This document shows positions 1-10,389 of a stretch of DNA of 42,080 bases, piece after piece (the first letter of the stretch is position 1; each line of letters begins with the position of its first letter). The notes below the pieces were generated by a model. The model was not told where the DNA came from. It was given only the letters and a program-made list of their open reading frames with translations, and ran no database searches. The DNA lies in the NCBI GenBank assembly GCA_903930225.1, contig CAIYXV010000115.1:1-42080 (forward strand), written 5' to 3'. This stretch comes from an uncultured bacterium (GTDB lineage: Bacteria > Margulisbacteria > WOR-1 > XYC2-FULL-46-14 > WPAF01). Position numbers and translations under genes: made by a program.

Positions 1-755
1 AGCCCGTGCGGCAGGACGGTAACTCCCGCCCGTCTCCGGTCCCCGGCTTTTAGAATTTCATCGATCTCTCCTGGTTCCCTTTTCTTAAGCCCCACCTCCA
101 GGAGCGTCCCCATTATCGTCCGTATCATCTTATAAAGGAACCCGTTACCCTGAAAATGAAAATCTAAAAACCTGCCCATCGGATGGGCTGATCCCACGAT
201 CTCTATCGAATCTATCCTTCTTACCGGATCACCGATCAGATCTTGAGCGAATGACGTAAAATCATGCTCGCCTAAAAGACATCCGCTTCCTTCTTTCATC
301 ATTTCGACGTCAAGCGCTCTTTTTATATGCAGCGCGTAAGCTCTCCGGTCAAATGGGATCTGCGCCCCTTCAAACACGCGGTAGCAGTATTGTTTGCCCT
401 TGGCCCCGAACCGCGCGTGAAAATCCATGGCTGCCTCATCCGCGCTCAATACCCGGATATCGCGCGGCAGATAAAAATTCACCGCACTCGCGATCCGGCC
501 CGTTTCGATCCCCGTCGGACACATAAAATTAACGGTCTGTCCTACCGCATGCACTCCCCGGTCGGTCCGGCTCGCCCCGATCACCGGAATCTCCTCGCCA
601 AAAAGCTCTTTTAGCGATCTTTTAAGCTCTCCGGCAATGGTCGGCACCGCATCCTGCCCGGCAAAGCCAAAATAATTCCTGCCGTCATACATCAGGACTA
701 GCCTGATGTTCCTGCCTGCCGGTTTACCCGCCTCTGGCGGGCAGGCAGGCCTCAC
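1..755 (-). CDS. truA: tRNA pseudouridine(38-40) synthase TruA, partial (3' end outside window)
   Basis: Reverse-strand translation reads ...LVLMYDGRNYFGFAGQDAVPTIAGELKRSLKELFGEEIPVIGASRTDRGVHAVGQTVNF..., with the TruA catalytic motif ASRTDRGVHA. Candidate GTG start at 755 overlaps the rplQ stop. Confidence 0.9.
   Translation of the reverse strand, partial: MRPACPPEAGKPAGRNIRLVLMYDGRNYFGFAGQDAVPTIAGELKRSLKELFGEEIPVIGASRTDRGVHAVGQTVNFMCPTGIETGRIASAVNFYLPRDIRVLSADEAAMDFHARFGAKGKQYCYRVFEGAQIPFDRRAYALHIKRALDVEMMKEGSGCLLGEHDFTSFAQDLIGDPVRRIDSIEIVGSAHPMGRFLDFHFQGNGFLYKMIRTIMGTLLEVGLKKREPGEIDEILKAGDRRRAGVTVLPHG
711..749. repeat. Palindromic element (nested inverted repeat)
   Basis: cctgcctgcc (711-720) and ggcaggcagg (740-749) are perfect inverted arms; nested cccgcc-tct-ggcggg lies at 727-741. 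Confidence 0.75.
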
Positions 756-1099
756 AGTATCTCTAACAACGCCAGCGGAGCGGCATCTCCGCGCCTGAAG
801 CCGATCTTGGTTATCCTGGTGAACCCGCCCGGACGGCCTTCGAACCGCGGCGCCATTCCGAACAGGGTCTTGATCACGTCCCGGTCCCGCAGTTTTTTAT
901 ATGCCATACGGCGGGAATGGACGTCATTCTTTTTTGCGAGCGAAAATAAACGCTCCGCGATCGGCTTTACCGCTTTCGCCCTGGTCAGCGTGAGCTTGAT
1001 CTTGCCGTATTTAATAAGGGATGCCGTTTGGGCATAAAGCATCGCCAGGCGCTGATCGGTCGGCCGGCTTAACTTTTTTAGTTTTACCCTATGCCTCAC
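752..1099 (-). CDS. rplQ: 50S ribosomal protein L17
   Basis: MRHRVKLKKLSRPTDQRLAMLYAQTASLIKYGKIKLTLTRAKAVKPIAERL; follows rpoA. Confidence 0.97.
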   Translation of the reverse strand: MRHRVKLKKLSRPTDQRLAMLYAQTASLIKYGKIKLTLTRAKAVKPIAERLFSLAKKNDVHSRRMAYKKLRDRDVIKTLFGMAPRFEGRPGGFTRITKIGFRRGDAAPLALLEIL

Positions 1100-2048
1100 C
1101 GGTCGAGCCCCCTTCGCCTTTCAAGAACAGCTTATATTCGCCCAGCTTTTCCCTGACTTCGTTGAGCGATTTCGTTCCGAAATTCTTGAACTTCATAAGA
1201 TCCGGCTGGGAGAACGAGATCAGCTCCCTTACCGTCTTGATGTTTGCGTTCTTCAGGCAGTTGAGCGAACGCGCCGAGAGTTCCAGGTCTTCCAGGCTCA
1301 TGTCCAGCACCCCTGATTCCACTTCGACATTACGCTCCTTTTCACCAGCGGCAACGTCGATCGGCTCGCCGATATGAGAGAAAAGGTCAATGTGGCGCGA
1401 CAGGATGCGCGCGCTTTCCCGCACCGCTTCGTCCGGCTTCATCGATCCGTTGGTCCAAACATGGAGCACCAGCCGGTCATAATTAATTTCCTGCCCGACG
1501 CGCATCTCTTCCGTTACCAGATTAACCTTCATGATCGGGGAGAAGATCGAATCGATCGGGATATAACCGACCGGCAGGGTGGATTTTTTGTTCCTTTCGG
1601 CCGGAGAAAATCCCTTGCCCCTTTCCACTATCATCTCGATGTTCAGCTTCCCGCCGCTCTCGAGCGTCGCGATCTTGTGGTCGGGATTGATGATCTCGAT
1701 CTCCGCGTCGTGCTCGATATCGCCGGCCTTGATCTCTTTCGGCCCTTTGGCCTTGATCGAGATCACTTTTGGAACATCCGAATATGATTTAAGGACCACT
1801 TCTTTGAGATTAAGGATCATTTCCAGCACATCTTCGACCACGTTTGGTATGGTGGTGAACTCGTGCGACACATCCTCAATCCGGATGCTGACGATGGCCG
1901 CACCCTGAAGGTGCGCCAGCAGCACCCGCCGCAAGGCGTTGCCGAGGGTAGAACCGTACCCTCTCTCGAGCGGTTCAATTATGAACCTGCCGTAATTGCT
2001 TGACTCTTCTTCGTATTTAACCCAAGGCTTCTCACCAAGCATAATCAT
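1089..2048 (-). CDS. rpoA: DNA-directed RNA polymerase subunit alpha
   Basis: GRFIIEPLERGYGSTLGNALRRVLLAHLQGAA plus alpha-CTD ELSARSLNCLKNANIKTVREL. Confidence 0.98.
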   Translation of the reverse strand: MIMLGEKPWVKYEEESSNYGRFIIEPLERGYGSTLGNALRRVLLAHLQGAAIVSIRIEDVSHEFTTIPNVVEDVLEMILNLKEVVLKSYSDVPKVISIKAKGPKEIKAGDIEHDAEIEIINPDHKIATLESGGKLNIEMIVERGKGFSPAERNKKSTLPVGYIPIDSIFSPIMKVNLVTEEMRVGQEINYDRLVLHVWTNGSMKPDEAVRESARILSRHIDLFSHIGEPIDVAAGEKERNVEVESGVLDMSLEDLELSARSLNCLKNANIKTVRELISFSQPDLMKFKNFGTKSLNEVREKLGEYKLFLKGEGGSTGEA

Positions 2049-2063
2049 CTTCTCAATTACCTC

Positions 2064-2669
2064 CTATCTCGAATAATACTCGACGATCGCGGATTCCTCG
2101 ATCAGTCTTTCCGTATCGTCCTTTTTCGGCAATCTCACGATCGCGCCGGTCTGATCGGGATCCATCGAAAGCCAGGCGGGCGCGGTATATTCTTTAAGCT
2201 TTTCGCCGATCCGCTCCAGCATTTTTGCTTTTAGCTTCACTTTATCCCCGATCTTGATCTCAAACGACGGCACATTGACCTTGCGGCCGTTCACCATGAT
2301 ATTCCCGTGATGGACCGCCTGCCTTGCCGCCTGACGCGACGGGGCAAATCCCAGCCGGAAAACCACATTGTCCAGGCGACGCTCCAAAAGCTCCATCAGC
2401 TTGGAACCGGTCGCGGACTTGGTTTTGGCGGCGCGTTCAAAATAGTTCCGGAACTGGTGCTCGCTCAGTCCGTACATGCGCCGGGCTTTTTGCTTTTCGC
2501 GCATCCGGCGGCCGTATTCCGTCATCCTGACCACCGCGGCGCCATGCTGTCCCGGGGGATATTTTCTTCTCTCCACCGGGCACTTGGGAGAGGTGCATTT
2601 CTCGCCCTTCAGAAAAAGCTTGGTCTTTTCCCGGCGGCACTGCTTGCAGTAGGAAACTACTCTTCCCAT
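2064..2669 (-). CDS. rpsD: 30S ribosomal protein S4 (zinc-binding type N-terminus)
   Basis: YCKQCRREKTKLFLKGEKCTSPKCPVERRKYPPGQHG and S4 domain RRLDNVVFRLGFAPSRQAARQAVHHGNIMVNG. Confidence 0.98.
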   Translation of the reverse strand: MGRVVSYCKQCRREKTKLFLKGEKCTSPKCPVERRKYPPGQHGAAVVRMTEYGRRMREKQKARRMYGLSEHQFRNYFERAAKTKSATGSKLMELLERRLDNVVFRLGFAPSRQAARQAVHHGNIMVNGRKVNVPSFEIKIGDKVKLKAKMLERIGEKLKEYTAPAWLSMDPDQTGAIVRLPKKDDTERLIEESAIVEYYSR

Positions 2670-2671
2670 GT

Positions 2672-3058
2672 TTACACTCTCCTCCGCTTTTTCGGCCGGC
2701 AGCCGTTGTGCGGGATGGGAGTAACATCTTTTATTGAATTGATGGTCAGCCCCACCGCCTGGAGCGCGCGGATGGCGATCTCTCTGCCCGATCCCGGGCC
2801 CTTTACCAGAACATCGACTTCCTTAAGACCGGATTCGATCGCCTTCCGGCCCGCGGCTTCGGCCGCCATTTGAGCGGCGAACGGGGTCCCTTTTTTGGTC
2901 CCCTTGAACCCAACCCCTCCCGCGGAAGAGAAGCAGATCACTTCCCCTTTTAGGTCGGTAATGGTTATGATCGTATTGTTGAACGTCGCCTGGATATGAG
3001 CAACCCCGGCGACCAGACCCTTTCTGATTTTTATCTTTTTCTTTACTGCCTCAGCCAT
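2672..3058 (-). CDS. rpsK: 30S ribosomal protein S11
   Basis: [50 protein letters not shown]...[15 protein letters not shown]. Confidence 0.98.
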   Translation of the reverse strand: MAEAVKKKIKIRKGLVAGVAHIQATFNNTIITITDLKGEVICFSSAGGVGFKGTKKGTPFAAQMAAEAAGRKAIESGLKEVDVLVKGPGSGREIAIRALQAVGLTINSIKDVTPIPHNGCRPKKRRRV

Positions 3059-3061
3059 GGT

Positions 3062-3442
3062 TTAAGTTTTTTCCTCCTTTTTCCTTCCGGAACCAACCGT
3101 CTTACGCTTGCCGCGCCGGGTGCGCGCGTTAGTTTTGGTGCGCTGCCCTCTTGCCGGCAAGGCCTTTTTGTGGCGGAGGCCGCGATAGGCCCCGATGTCC
3201 ATCAGCCGTTTGATGCTCATGCTTATGTCTTTGCGAAGGTCGCCTTCAACCTTGATGTCCTTTAGGGTCTCTCTGAGCCGCAGGATCTCGCTCTCAGAGA
3301 GGTCCTTTGATTTCTTATCCGGATCGATCCCGGTCTGCGCCAGGATCTTGCGGGAAAGCGACGGGCCGATGCCGTAAATATAGGTCAGTCCCACGACGAG
3401 CCTTTTTTGCGGCGGTAAATCCACGCCTACGATTCTTGCCAT
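3062..3442 (-). CDS. rpsM: 30S ribosomal protein S13
   Basis: [34 protein letters not shown]...[24 protein letters not shown]. Confidence 0.98.
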   Translation of the reverse strand: MARIVGVDLPPQKRLVVGLTYIYGIGPSLSRKILAQTGIDPDKKSKDLSESEILRLRETLKDIKVEGDLRKDISMSIKRLMDIGAYRGLRHKKALPARGQRTKTNARTRRGKRKTVGSGRKKEEKT

Positions 3443-3494
3443 TTTTCTTATTACCTCCTGATGCCCTGATCTCCGGATAACCCGTGATCCAGAT

Positions 3495-3608
3495 CTATCC
3501 CTGTCTCTGCTTATGCTTCTTTATTTCACAGATCACTCTAACACACCTTCCCCGGCGTATTATTTTGCATTTATCACAGATCTTCTTTACTGATGCTCTT
3601 ACTTTCAT
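3495..3608 (-). CDS. rpmJ: 50S ribosomal protein L36
   Basis: Not in the ORF track; manual translation gives [37 protein letters not shown] between infA and rpsM. Confidence 0.95.
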   Translation of the reverse strand: MKVRASVKKICDKCKIIRRGRCVRVICEIKKHKQRQG

Positions 3609-3612
3609 TTTT

Positions 3613-3831
3613 CTACCTCATCCTGTAAGTTATTCGGCCCTTGGTCAGATCATAAGGAGAAAGTTCGACCTTTACTTTGTCTCCGGGAAGGATCCTGATA
3701 AAATTCTTCCTGATCTTCCCGGAAACATGCGCAATGATCATCTGACCAGTTTCGACCTTGACCCGGAACACCGCGTTGGGCAGTGCTTCGGTTACTTCTC
3801 CCTCAAGCTCAATTACGTCTTTTTTTGACAT
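3613..3831 (-). CDS. infA: Translation initiation factor IF-1
   Basis: [70 protein letters not shown]. Confidence 0.97.
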   Translation of the reverse strand: MSKKDVIELEGEVTEALPNAVFRVKVETGQMIIAHVSGKIRKNFIRILPGDKVKVELSPYDLTKGRITYRMR

Positions 3832-4571
3832 GTTAATATTTCCACTCCGTTATCGGTCACCAGCACTGTGTCCTCAAAATGGGCCGACAAGCTCCGATCC
3901 TTGGTCACCACCGTCCAACCGTCTGACAGCGTGATTATCGCCGAACCTCCGACGTTCAGCATCGGTTCGATCGCCAGGGTCATGCCTGGCCTCAGCTCCA
4001 CACCTTCCCCAGCTACCCCATAATTGGGGATCAGCGGGTCCTCATGCATGTTCTGCCCGATCCCGTGGCCGAACAGGTCTTTTACCACGGAATAACCGTG
4101 CGCCTTGGCGTGACGCTCGATCGAACTGGAAACATCTCCCAGTCTGACTCCCGGACGGACCTTTCCGATCGCGATCGTGAGCGCTTCCCGTCCGCACTTT
4201 AAAAGCAGCTTGGCCTGCTTGCTCACCTTGCCCACCGGATATGTCCGGGCCATATCACTGTAATAGCCCTGATTAATCGCTCCCATGTCCAGGCCAACGA
4301 TGTCGCCTTCGGCCAAAACTTTTTTCGGCGATGGGATTCCGTGTACGACCTCGCTATTGACCGAAATGCAGGTCGCGTACTGGTATCCCCGATAGCCCTT
4401 AAACGCGGGCCGCCCGCCGTAACTAATGATCAGTTTTTCGCCGATCTCGTCAATCTCGGCGGTCGTGATCCCAGGCTTTATGTATTTTTCAATGTCCAAA
4501 AACACCTGCGCCACTATCTCGCAGGCGCGTTTGATCTTATCTATCTCCTCGGGAGATTTGATAAAGATCAT
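3813..4571 (-). CDS. map: Type I methionine aminopeptidase
   Basis: [23 protein letters not shown]...[24 protein letters not shown]; metal-ligand motifs present. Confidence 0.96.
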   Translation of the reverse strand: MIFIKSPEEIDKIKRACEIVAQVFLDIEKYIKPGITTAEIDEIGEKLIISYGGRPAFKGYRGYQYATCISVNSEVVHGIPSPKKVLAEGDIVGLDMGAINQGYYSDMARTYPVGKVSKQAKLLLKCGREALTIAIGKVRPGVRLGDVSSSIERHAKAHGYSVVKDLFGHGIGQNMHEDPLIPNYGVAGEGVELRPGMTLAIEPMLNVGGSAIITLSDGWTVVTKDRSLSAHFEDTVLVTDNGVEILTCQKKT

Positions 4572-5203
4572 AGCCCCAATGCCTTAAGCAACCTCTCAAA
4601 GACTTCGTCGATCGTTCCGGCCGCGTTGATCGCGACCAGATTGTTCTTGCCTTCGTAATAACTAACCACCGGTTTGGTCGATTCTTCGTAAACCCCGAAC
4701 CGGGTCCGGATCACTGCTTCGTTGTCATCCGCGCGCTTGTATAGTTTCCCCCCGCATCGGTCACATACGCCTTCTTTTTTCGGAGGGCTGAACTTTTCGT
4801 GGTACACCGCTCCGCAGTTCGGACAGCTGAGCCTGCCGGAGTTGCGCTCGATCACCGATTCAAGCTTGACCTTGAAATAGACCACCCGGTAATCCTTGCC
4901 CGCTAGCATCCCGGAGAGCGCCTCCGCCTGCTTCATGGATCTTGGAAATCCGTCAAGAATTAAGCCTAACTTGCAATCATCCTTCAAGATCCTCTGCCTT
5001 GTGATCTCGATCGTGATCTCGTCCGGGACCAGCTTGCCGGCTTCAACGAACTCCTTCGCCTTCTTTCCCACATCCGATCCTTCGCGGATCGTTTCCCGTA
5101 AAATGTCCCCCAGCGCGATATGGGGAAGACTCATCTTTTCCGCCAGCTTTTTCGCCTGGGTCCCCTTGCCCGAGCCGGGCGGGCCTAAAAATATCAGTAT
5201 CAA
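4568..5203 (-). CDS. adk: Adenylate kinase (zinc lid)
   Basis: MILIFLGPPGSGKGTQAKKLAEKMSLPHIALGDILRE P-loop; lid CPNCGAVY...CDRCGG. Confidence 0.97.
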   Translation of the reverse strand: MILIFLGPPGSGKGTQAKKLAEKMSLPHIALGDILRETIREGSDVGKKAKEFVEAGKLVPDEITIEITRQRILKDDCKLGLILDGFPRSMKQAEALSGMLAGKDYRVVYFKVKLESVIERNSGRLSCPNCGAVYHEKFSPPKKEGVCDRCGGKLYKRADDNEAVIRTRFGVYEESTKPVVSYYEGKNNLVAINAAGTIDEVFERLLKALGL

Positions 5204-6462
5204 GCCAGCAGTCCTTCGTACTGGCGCGTGACCAAATGGGTTTCTATTTGACGGACCAGGTCGAGCGCCACGCCAACCACGATCAAAAGCGCCGTGCTGC
5301 CCAGTCCCTGAAAACTGCTGATCTGGGTGACCCCTTCTACTATTGTGGGGAGCACCGCGATCAATCCTAAAAACAGCGCGCCGACCAGGGTCAGCCGCGA
5401 GATCGTGTATTCAAAATAATCCGCGGTCGGCTTTCCGGGCCGGATCCCCATCACAAAGCCGCCGTATTTTTTTATGTTCTCGGCCAGCTCCACCGGATTA
5501 AAAGTTATCGCCGTATAAAAATAAGTGAAAAAGAAGATCAGGGCGAAATAGAAAAGCATATACCAGACGTGCCCGGGCGACAGGAACGACGCCAGCTGCG
5601 GGAACGGGAACATCGGCATGAACTGCGCGATGGTCGCCGGGAAAAGCAATACCGAAGACGCGAAGATGATTGGGATCACTCCTCCCTGGTTGATCCGCAG
5701 GGGGATATAGGTGCTCCCGCCGCCGTACATCTTGCGGCCGACCACTCTTTTTGCGTACTGCACCTGTATCTTTCTCTGCCCCTCCTGAACATAAATGATC
5801 GCCACGATCATAAAGAGGAATGACGCGAGCAGTATGAGCACGCCGAAAATGCTCGCCCCTCCCCTCACCAGCGTGACGGTTTGCCCCACATAGGTAGGGA
5901 TACGGGAAACGATGCCTATGAAAATTATCAGTGACGCGCCGTTGCCGATCCCTCGCTCGGTGATCAGCTCGCCCAGCCACATGACCAGGATCGATCCCGC
6001 GGTCAGAGTAAGAATACAGGTGATAAGGAACAGCGGGAACGGCACGGTTTCCTGTATCACGCCTCTCAGCCAGAACGCCATGCCGAACGATTGGAAACCG
6101 GCCAGGCCTACCGTCATATATCTAACATACTGCGCGATCTGCTTGCGGCCCATCTCCCCTTCTTTTTGAAGCGCTTCGAGCTGCGGGACCACCACCGTCA
6201 GCAGCTGCATGATGATGCTCGCGTTGATGTAAGGCACGATCCCCATCGCGAAGATCGAGAACCTCATTAGCGCTCCGCCGGTAAAAAGATCGAACAGTCC
6301 GAGTAGGTTCCCCTGCCCGAACAGCGCGGAAAGCTTGGTCGCGTCCACTCCGGCCACCGGGATGTGCGCTCCCACGCGGAAGATCGCCAGCAGGGCCAGC
6401 GTAATGATGATCTTTTTTCTTAGATCAGGGATATTGAACAGGGTCTGGAATATATTCAGCAC
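5200..6462 (-). CDS. secY: Preprotein translocase subunit SecY
   Basis: 420-aa multi-spanning protein with AHIPVAGVDATKL, GIVPYINASIIMQLL, ITERGIGNGASLIIF, INQGGVIPIIFASSVL. Confidence 0.98.
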   Translation of the reverse strand: MLNIFQTLFNIPDLRKKIIITLALLAIFRVGAHIPVAGVDATKLSALFGQGNLLGLFDLFTGGALMRFSIFAMGIVPYINASIIMQLLTVVVPQLEALQKEGEMGRKQIAQYVRYMTVGLAGFQSFGMAFWLRGVIQETVPFPLFLITCILTLTAGSILVMWLGELITERGIGNGASLIIFIGIVSRIPTYVGQTVTLVRGGASIFGVLILLASFLFMIVAIIYVQEGQRKIQVQYAKRVVGRKMYGGGSTYIPLRINQGGVIPIIFASSVLLFPATIAQFMPMFPFPQLASFLSPGHVWYMLFYFALIFFFTYFYTAITFNPVELAENIKKYGGFVMGIRPGKPTADYFEYTISRLTLVGALFLGLIAVLPTIVEGVTQISSFQGLGSTALLIVVGVALDLVRQIETHLVTRQYEGLLA

Positions 6463-6896
6463 AAAACTATTTTGCCTCCGGCTTTTTCAATCTTTTCTTT
6501 GGCGGATTTGGTGAACTTATGCGCGGAAACCGTCAAAGCTTTGCTTACCTCGCCATTGCCCAGCACTTTGATCTTTTCGCCGGCCTCGGCCAGGTTCGCC
6601 TTTATCAGGTCATCGATCTTTATCTCGCCGCTAAATTTCGCAAGAGAGCTCACGTTTATCTCACGGTAGATCTTCTTGAACGCGAAATTTTTGAAGCCGC
6701 GTTTTTTCGGAAGCCGCCGGTAAATGGGGGTCTGGCCGCCTTCGAAGAACGGGCCTTTGGTCCCGCCGGAGCGGCTTTTCTGTCCCTTGTTCCCTCTTCC
6801 GCCGGTCTTGCCGTGGCCGGAACTGGTCCCACGGGCGACGCGTTTTTTCCGTTGAAGGGAGTCGGGATGCGGCCTTAAAGTATTAAGCTTCAACAC
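6456..6896 (-). CDS. rplO: 50S ribosomal protein L15
   Basis: RPHPDSLQRKKRVARGTSSGHGKTGGRGNKGQKSRSGG. Confidence 0.97.
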   Translation of the reverse strand: MLKLNTLRPHPDSLQRKKRVARGTSSGHGKTGGRGNKGQKSRSGGTKGPFFEGGQTPIYRRLPKKRGFKNFAFKKIYREINVSSLAKFSGEIKIDDLIKANLAEAGEKIKVLGNGEVSKALTVSAHKFTKSAKEKIEKAGGKIVLC

Positions 6897-7386
6897 TTTG
6901 CACGAACCTCACTTCCAGATCTTTTCCGCGATGCACTTTTTCATCTTCTATATTTCTGAGGGCCAGAAGCGCGTTGATCGTCGCCTTGGCCGAATTGATG
7001 GCGCTGCTCGATCCGATCGATTTCGCGACGATGTCCCGGATCCCGGCCAGCTCCAGCACCACGCGCACCGAACCACCGGCAATAACCCCTCTACCGGCCG
7101 GCGCGGGACGCAGAAGCACTTCAGATGCTCCAAGCTTGCCTATGACTTCATGCGGAATGGTGTTCACGACCATGGGAACCTTGATCATTTTTTTCTTTGC
7201 CGCCTCGACCGACTTGCGGATCGCGACCGAAACGTCTCCCGATTTACCGATGCCCAGGCCAACTCTCCCCTTGCGGTCACCGACCACGGTTAAAACTCTG
7301 AACCCGAATCTCTTGCCGCCGGTAACGACTTTACACACCCGCCGCACCTGCACTACTTTTTCTTCGAACTCTTTTTCCTCATACAT
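6883..7386 (-). CDS. rpsE: 30S ribosomal protein S5
   Basis: KVVQVRRVCKVVTGGKRFGFRVLTVVGDRKGRVGLGIGKSGDVSVAIRKSVEAAKK. Confidence 0.98.
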   Translation of the reverse strand: MYEEKEFEEKVVQVRRVCKVVTGGKRFGFRVLTVVGDRKGRVGLGIGKSGDVSVAIRKSVEAAKKKMIKVPMVVNTIPHEVIGKLGASEVLLRPAPAGRGVIAGGSVRVVLELAGIRDIVAKSIGSSSAINSAKATINALLALRNIEDEKVHRGKDLEVRFVQSVEA

Positions 7387-7691
7387 TAGAATTTAAGCCC
7401 TCCCTCTCTGGCGCCTTCGGCCAGGGCCTTGACCCTTCCGTGATATGGAAATCCGCCGCGGTCAAACACTACTGCCTCAATGCCCTTTGTCTTTGCCGCC
7501 TTGGCAATCTCCATTCCCGCCGTTTTCGCCAGTTCGGATTTTTTTCCCTTGTTCTTTATTTTAATGGTAGAGGCAGATACGATCGTCTTTCCCGCCTCAT
7601 CGTCAATGATCTGCGCGTAGATATTGGTCAGGCTCCGGTAAACTACCAGCCTGGGCCTTGCTGCGCTCCCTTTTATCTTAGCTTTCCTCAA
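7386..7691 (-). CDS. rplR: 50S ribosomal protein L18
   Basis: [32 protein letters not shown]...[28 protein letters not shown]. Confidence 0.97.
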   Translation of the reverse strand: MRKAKIKGSAARPRLVVYRSLTNIYAQIIDDEAGKTIVSASTIKIKNKGKKSELAKTAGMEIAKAAKTKGIEAVVFDRGGFPYHGRVKALAEGAREGGLKF

Positions 7692-7694
7692 TTT

Positions 7695-8252
7695 TTATCC
7701 TCCTGCCGCGCCCGCGGTCTTGGCGGCCTTACCCGCTTTCCGCTTGACGATCTCGTCTATGTATTTGATCCCTTTGCCCTTGTACGGCTCCACTTTCCGG
7801 ATAGCCCTGATATTGGCCGCGATTTGGCCGACCAATGCTTTGTCTATACCCAAAACTTTGACCTTGTTCTGCCCTTCCACCTGGAATAAGATCCCTTCCG
7901 GTGGAACCACATCAACCGGATGCGAAAACCCGATCGAAAGGTTAAGGGTCTTGCCTGAAAGCGCGGCCCGGTAGCCGACGCCTGAAAGTTCGAGCACCTT
8001 CTCAAACCCGTTCGCCACGCCGTTCACCATGTTAGCGATCAGCATGCGGTAAAGTCCGTGCAGCGCGCGGATCTTTTGATCGTTCAATTCCCGCGAAAGC
8101 TTGATCTTGCCGTCCTTTATCTCGATCGCTATTTTAGGGTCGATCTTCTGGGACAGCTGGCCCTTCGGTCCCTTAACGGAGACCGTTCCTTTATCAAACT
8201 TAACTTCAACCCCTTTTAAGATCGTGATCGGGGCCTTGCCAATTCTGGACAT
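7695..8252 (-). CDS. rplF: 50S ribosomal protein L6
   Basis: MSRIGKAPITILKGVEVKFDKGTVSVKGPKGQLS...PEPYKGKGIKY-like C-terminus (VEPYKGKGIKYIDE). Confidence 0.98.
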   Translation of the reverse strand: MSRIGKAPITILKGVEVKFDKGTVSVKGPKGQLSQKIDPKIAIEIKDGKIKLSRELNDQKIRALHGLYRMLIANMVNGVANGFEKVLELSGVGYRAALSGKTLNLSIGFSHPVDVVPPEGILFQVEGQNKVKVLGIDKALVGQIAANIRAIRKVEPYKGKGIKYIDEIVKRKAGKAAKTAGAAGG

Positions 8253-8288
8253 TTTCCCTCCTAATCTATTCTGGGCGCGGTCGATCGC

Positions 8289-8696
8289 TTACCAGACGTA
8301 ACCGAGTATCTCCCCGCCCACTTTCATTTTACGAGCGCTCTGATCGGACATCACTCCCTGAGGAGTGGTAAGTATCACGCAACCGAAACCTGAACGGACC
8401 CTCGGCAGCTCCCGGAAGCCAAGGTAGACCCGGCGGCTGGGCTTGCTGACTCTTTTGATCCCGGTTATCACGCCGCGGACCGGCTTGCCGAAACGGTCGA
8501 ACACATATTTCAGCCCAAGCCGCATGATCTTCTTTTTGCCCCGGGTCAGCACTTCGTGCTTAAGAATGAACCCTTCTTCATTTAAGATCCGCGCCACTTC
8601 CTGCGAAAGCAGGCTGTGCTGAACTTCGATCGTTTCCTTCCTTCTTGAGATCCCGTTCTTTATTCTCGCAAACATATCCGAAACTACATCGGCCAT
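8289..8696 (-). CDS. rpsH: 30S ribosomal protein S8
   Basis: MADVVSDMFARIKNGISRRKETIEV...VILTTPQGVMSDQSARKMKVGGEILGYVW; track ORF trimmed to the conserved start at 8696. Confidence 0.97.
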   Translation of the reverse strand: MADVVSDMFARIKNGISRRKETIEVQHSLLSQEVARILNEEGFILKHEVLTRGKKKIMRLGLKYVFDRFGKPVRGVITGIKRVSKPSRRVYLGFRELPRVRSGFGCVILTTPQGVMSDQSARKMKVGGEILGYVW

Positions 8697-8731
8697 AATT
8701 CCTCCTAAATTATCTTGATCCGTTAAATCTC

Positions 8732-8917
8732 TTACCAGCTTGCCTTTGAGACCCCCGGCAATTCGCCGCGGTGCGCCATCGCCCTGAAACAGATGCGGCA
8801 AATGCCGAACTTTCTGATAAACGCGCGCGATCTTCCGCAGATGCTGCAGCGACTGTGCTTTCTGACTTCGAACTTCCGTCCTTTTTTTATTCTTTCAAGC
8901 CATGCTTTTTTTGCCAT
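8732..8917 (-). CDS. rpsN: 30S ribosomal protein S14 type Z (zinc-binding)
   Basis: [61 protein letters not shown]. Confidence 0.98.
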   Translation of the reverse strand: MAKKAWLERIKKGRKFEVRKHSRCSICGRSRAFIRKFGICRICFRAMAHRGELPGVSKASW

Positions 8918-8918
8918 T

Positions 8919-9461
8919 TTATTTCTCCATGAACGGTATGCCGAACATTTTTAAAAGCTCCCGGGCCTCTTCGTCCGATTTAGCGGAGGTGACCACGGTT
9001 ATGTTCATGCCCCTTACTTTGTCCAGTTTATCGTAATCCACTTCGGGGAATATAAGCTGTTCCTTGATCCCGAAATTATAATTCCCCATGCCGTCAAAAG
9101 ATCGGGGAGACAACCCCTTGAAGTCCCTGATTTTGGGCAGGCTGATGTTGATCAGCTTGTTTAAGAAAAGGTACATCCTCTCTCCCCGCATCGTTACCAT
9201 GCAGCCGATCGGGTCGCGGGCTTTCAGCTTGAAGTTGGCGATCGACTTTTTCGCCTCTTTGATCACCGCTTTCTGGCCCGTGATCTCCGTCAGCTCCTTC
9301 GCCGCGGCCTCGGTCGCCTTGGGATTTACGATCCCTTCGGACACACCCTCCGAGATGACGATCTTGATCAGTTTCGGCACATCATAGACATTCTTATATT
9401 TGAAGTGCTTTATCATTTCTGGAACGATCTTTTTTAGGTATTTCTCTTTGATCTCGCTCAT
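8919..9461 (-). CDS. rplE: 50S ribosomal protein L5
   Basis: [48 protein letters not shown]...FNFGIKEQ-like motif ([19 protein letters not shown]). Confidence 0.98.
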   Translation of the reverse strand: MSEIKEKYLKKIVPEMIKHFKYKNVYDVPKLIKIVISEGVSEGIVNPKATEAAAKELTEITGQKAVIKEAKKSIANFKLKARDPIGCMVTMRGERMYLFLNKLINISLPKIRDFKGLSPRSFDGMGNYNFGIKEQLIFPEVDYDKLDKVRGMNITVVTSAKSDEEARELLKMFGIPFMEK

Positions 9462-9772
9462 TCTTTATCCATTGGCTCCTTACATTTTTTACAGTACCGG
9501 CGGCCGTCCTCCCGCTTGATCCGGACCGGCTTGCCGCATTTAGGGCACACCACCTGAACTTTCGAGGTCATAAGCGCGACCGGCTTATCGATTATTCCGC
9601 CCTGGAATTTCTGGGTCGGCTTTTGGTGTTTCTTCACAAGATTGACGCCCTCGACTAAGACTTTCATCTTATCCGGGAATACTTTCAGTACCTTGCCTTT
9701 CTTTCCTTTTTCTTTTCCGGAAAGAACGACCACTTGATCCCCTTTTTTAATTTTCATTTTTCCCTTTTCCAT
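9458..9772 (-). CDS. rplX: 50S ribosomal protein L24 with C-terminal CxxC pairs
   Basis: [47 protein letters not shown]...[24 protein letters not shown]. Confidence 0.97.
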   Translation of the reverse strand: MEKGKMKIKKGDQVVVLSGKEKGKKGKVLKVFPDKMKVLVEGVNLVKKHQKPTQKFQGGIIDKPVALMTSKVQVVCPKCGKPVRIKREDGRRYCKKCKEPMDKE

Positions 9773-10141
9773 TTAAACTACCTCTGGCGCCAGCGAGATG
9801 ATCTTCATAAAGCCTTTATCGCGCAACTCCCTGGCCACCGGGCCAAAGACCCTGGTCCCTCTGGGGCTTAGCTCTTTGGTTATGATCACCGCCGCATTAT
9901 CATCGAATTTAACATATGAACCGTCGCGCCGCCGGATCGCCTTGACCGTCCTTACCACCACCGCCCGCACAACCTCTCCGTCCTTCACCTGCATGTGCGG
10001 GTCCGCCTCTTTAACTACGCCCACGATCACATCCCCCACGCCCGCGAACTTGGTATTGCTTCCCCTAAGGATGCGAATGCACATGATCACTTTTGCGCCG
10101 GTATTGTCGGCAACCTGCAGTCTGGTCTGCATGGTTATCAT
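9773..10141 (-). CDS. rplN: 50S ribosomal protein L14
   Basis: [43 protein letters not shown]. Confidence 0.98.
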   Translation of the reverse strand: MITMQTRLQVADNTGAKVIMCIRILRGSNTKFAGVGDVIVGVVKEADPHMQVKDGEVVRAVVVRTVKAIRRRDGSYVKFDDNAAVIITKELSPRGTRVFGPVARELRDKGFMKIISLAPEVV

Positions 10142-10389
10142 AGTTTTCCCGCCTCGCTCAATACCTTGACCAGCTTGAACTTTTTAGTCGCCGAGATCGG
10201 CTTGCATTCGGTTATCAGCACTTTTTGCCCGATCTTGCAGGAATCTTTCGGATCGTGCACGTGGTATTTTTTAAACACCTTTAAAACCTTGCTGTACAAG
10301 GGATGGCTGACCACCCGTTCCACCTGGACCACGGCGGTCTTCTGCATTTTTTTGCTGATCACGAAGCCTTCTTTATTTTTTCCCTTCAC
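10138..10389 (-). CDS. rpsQ: 30S ribosomal protein S17
   Basis: [61 protein letters not shown]. Confidence 0.97.
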   Translation of the reverse strand: MKGKNKEGFVISKKMQKTAVVQVERVVSHPLYSKVLKVFKKYHVHDPKDSCKIGQKVLITECKPISATKKFKLVKVLSEAGKL

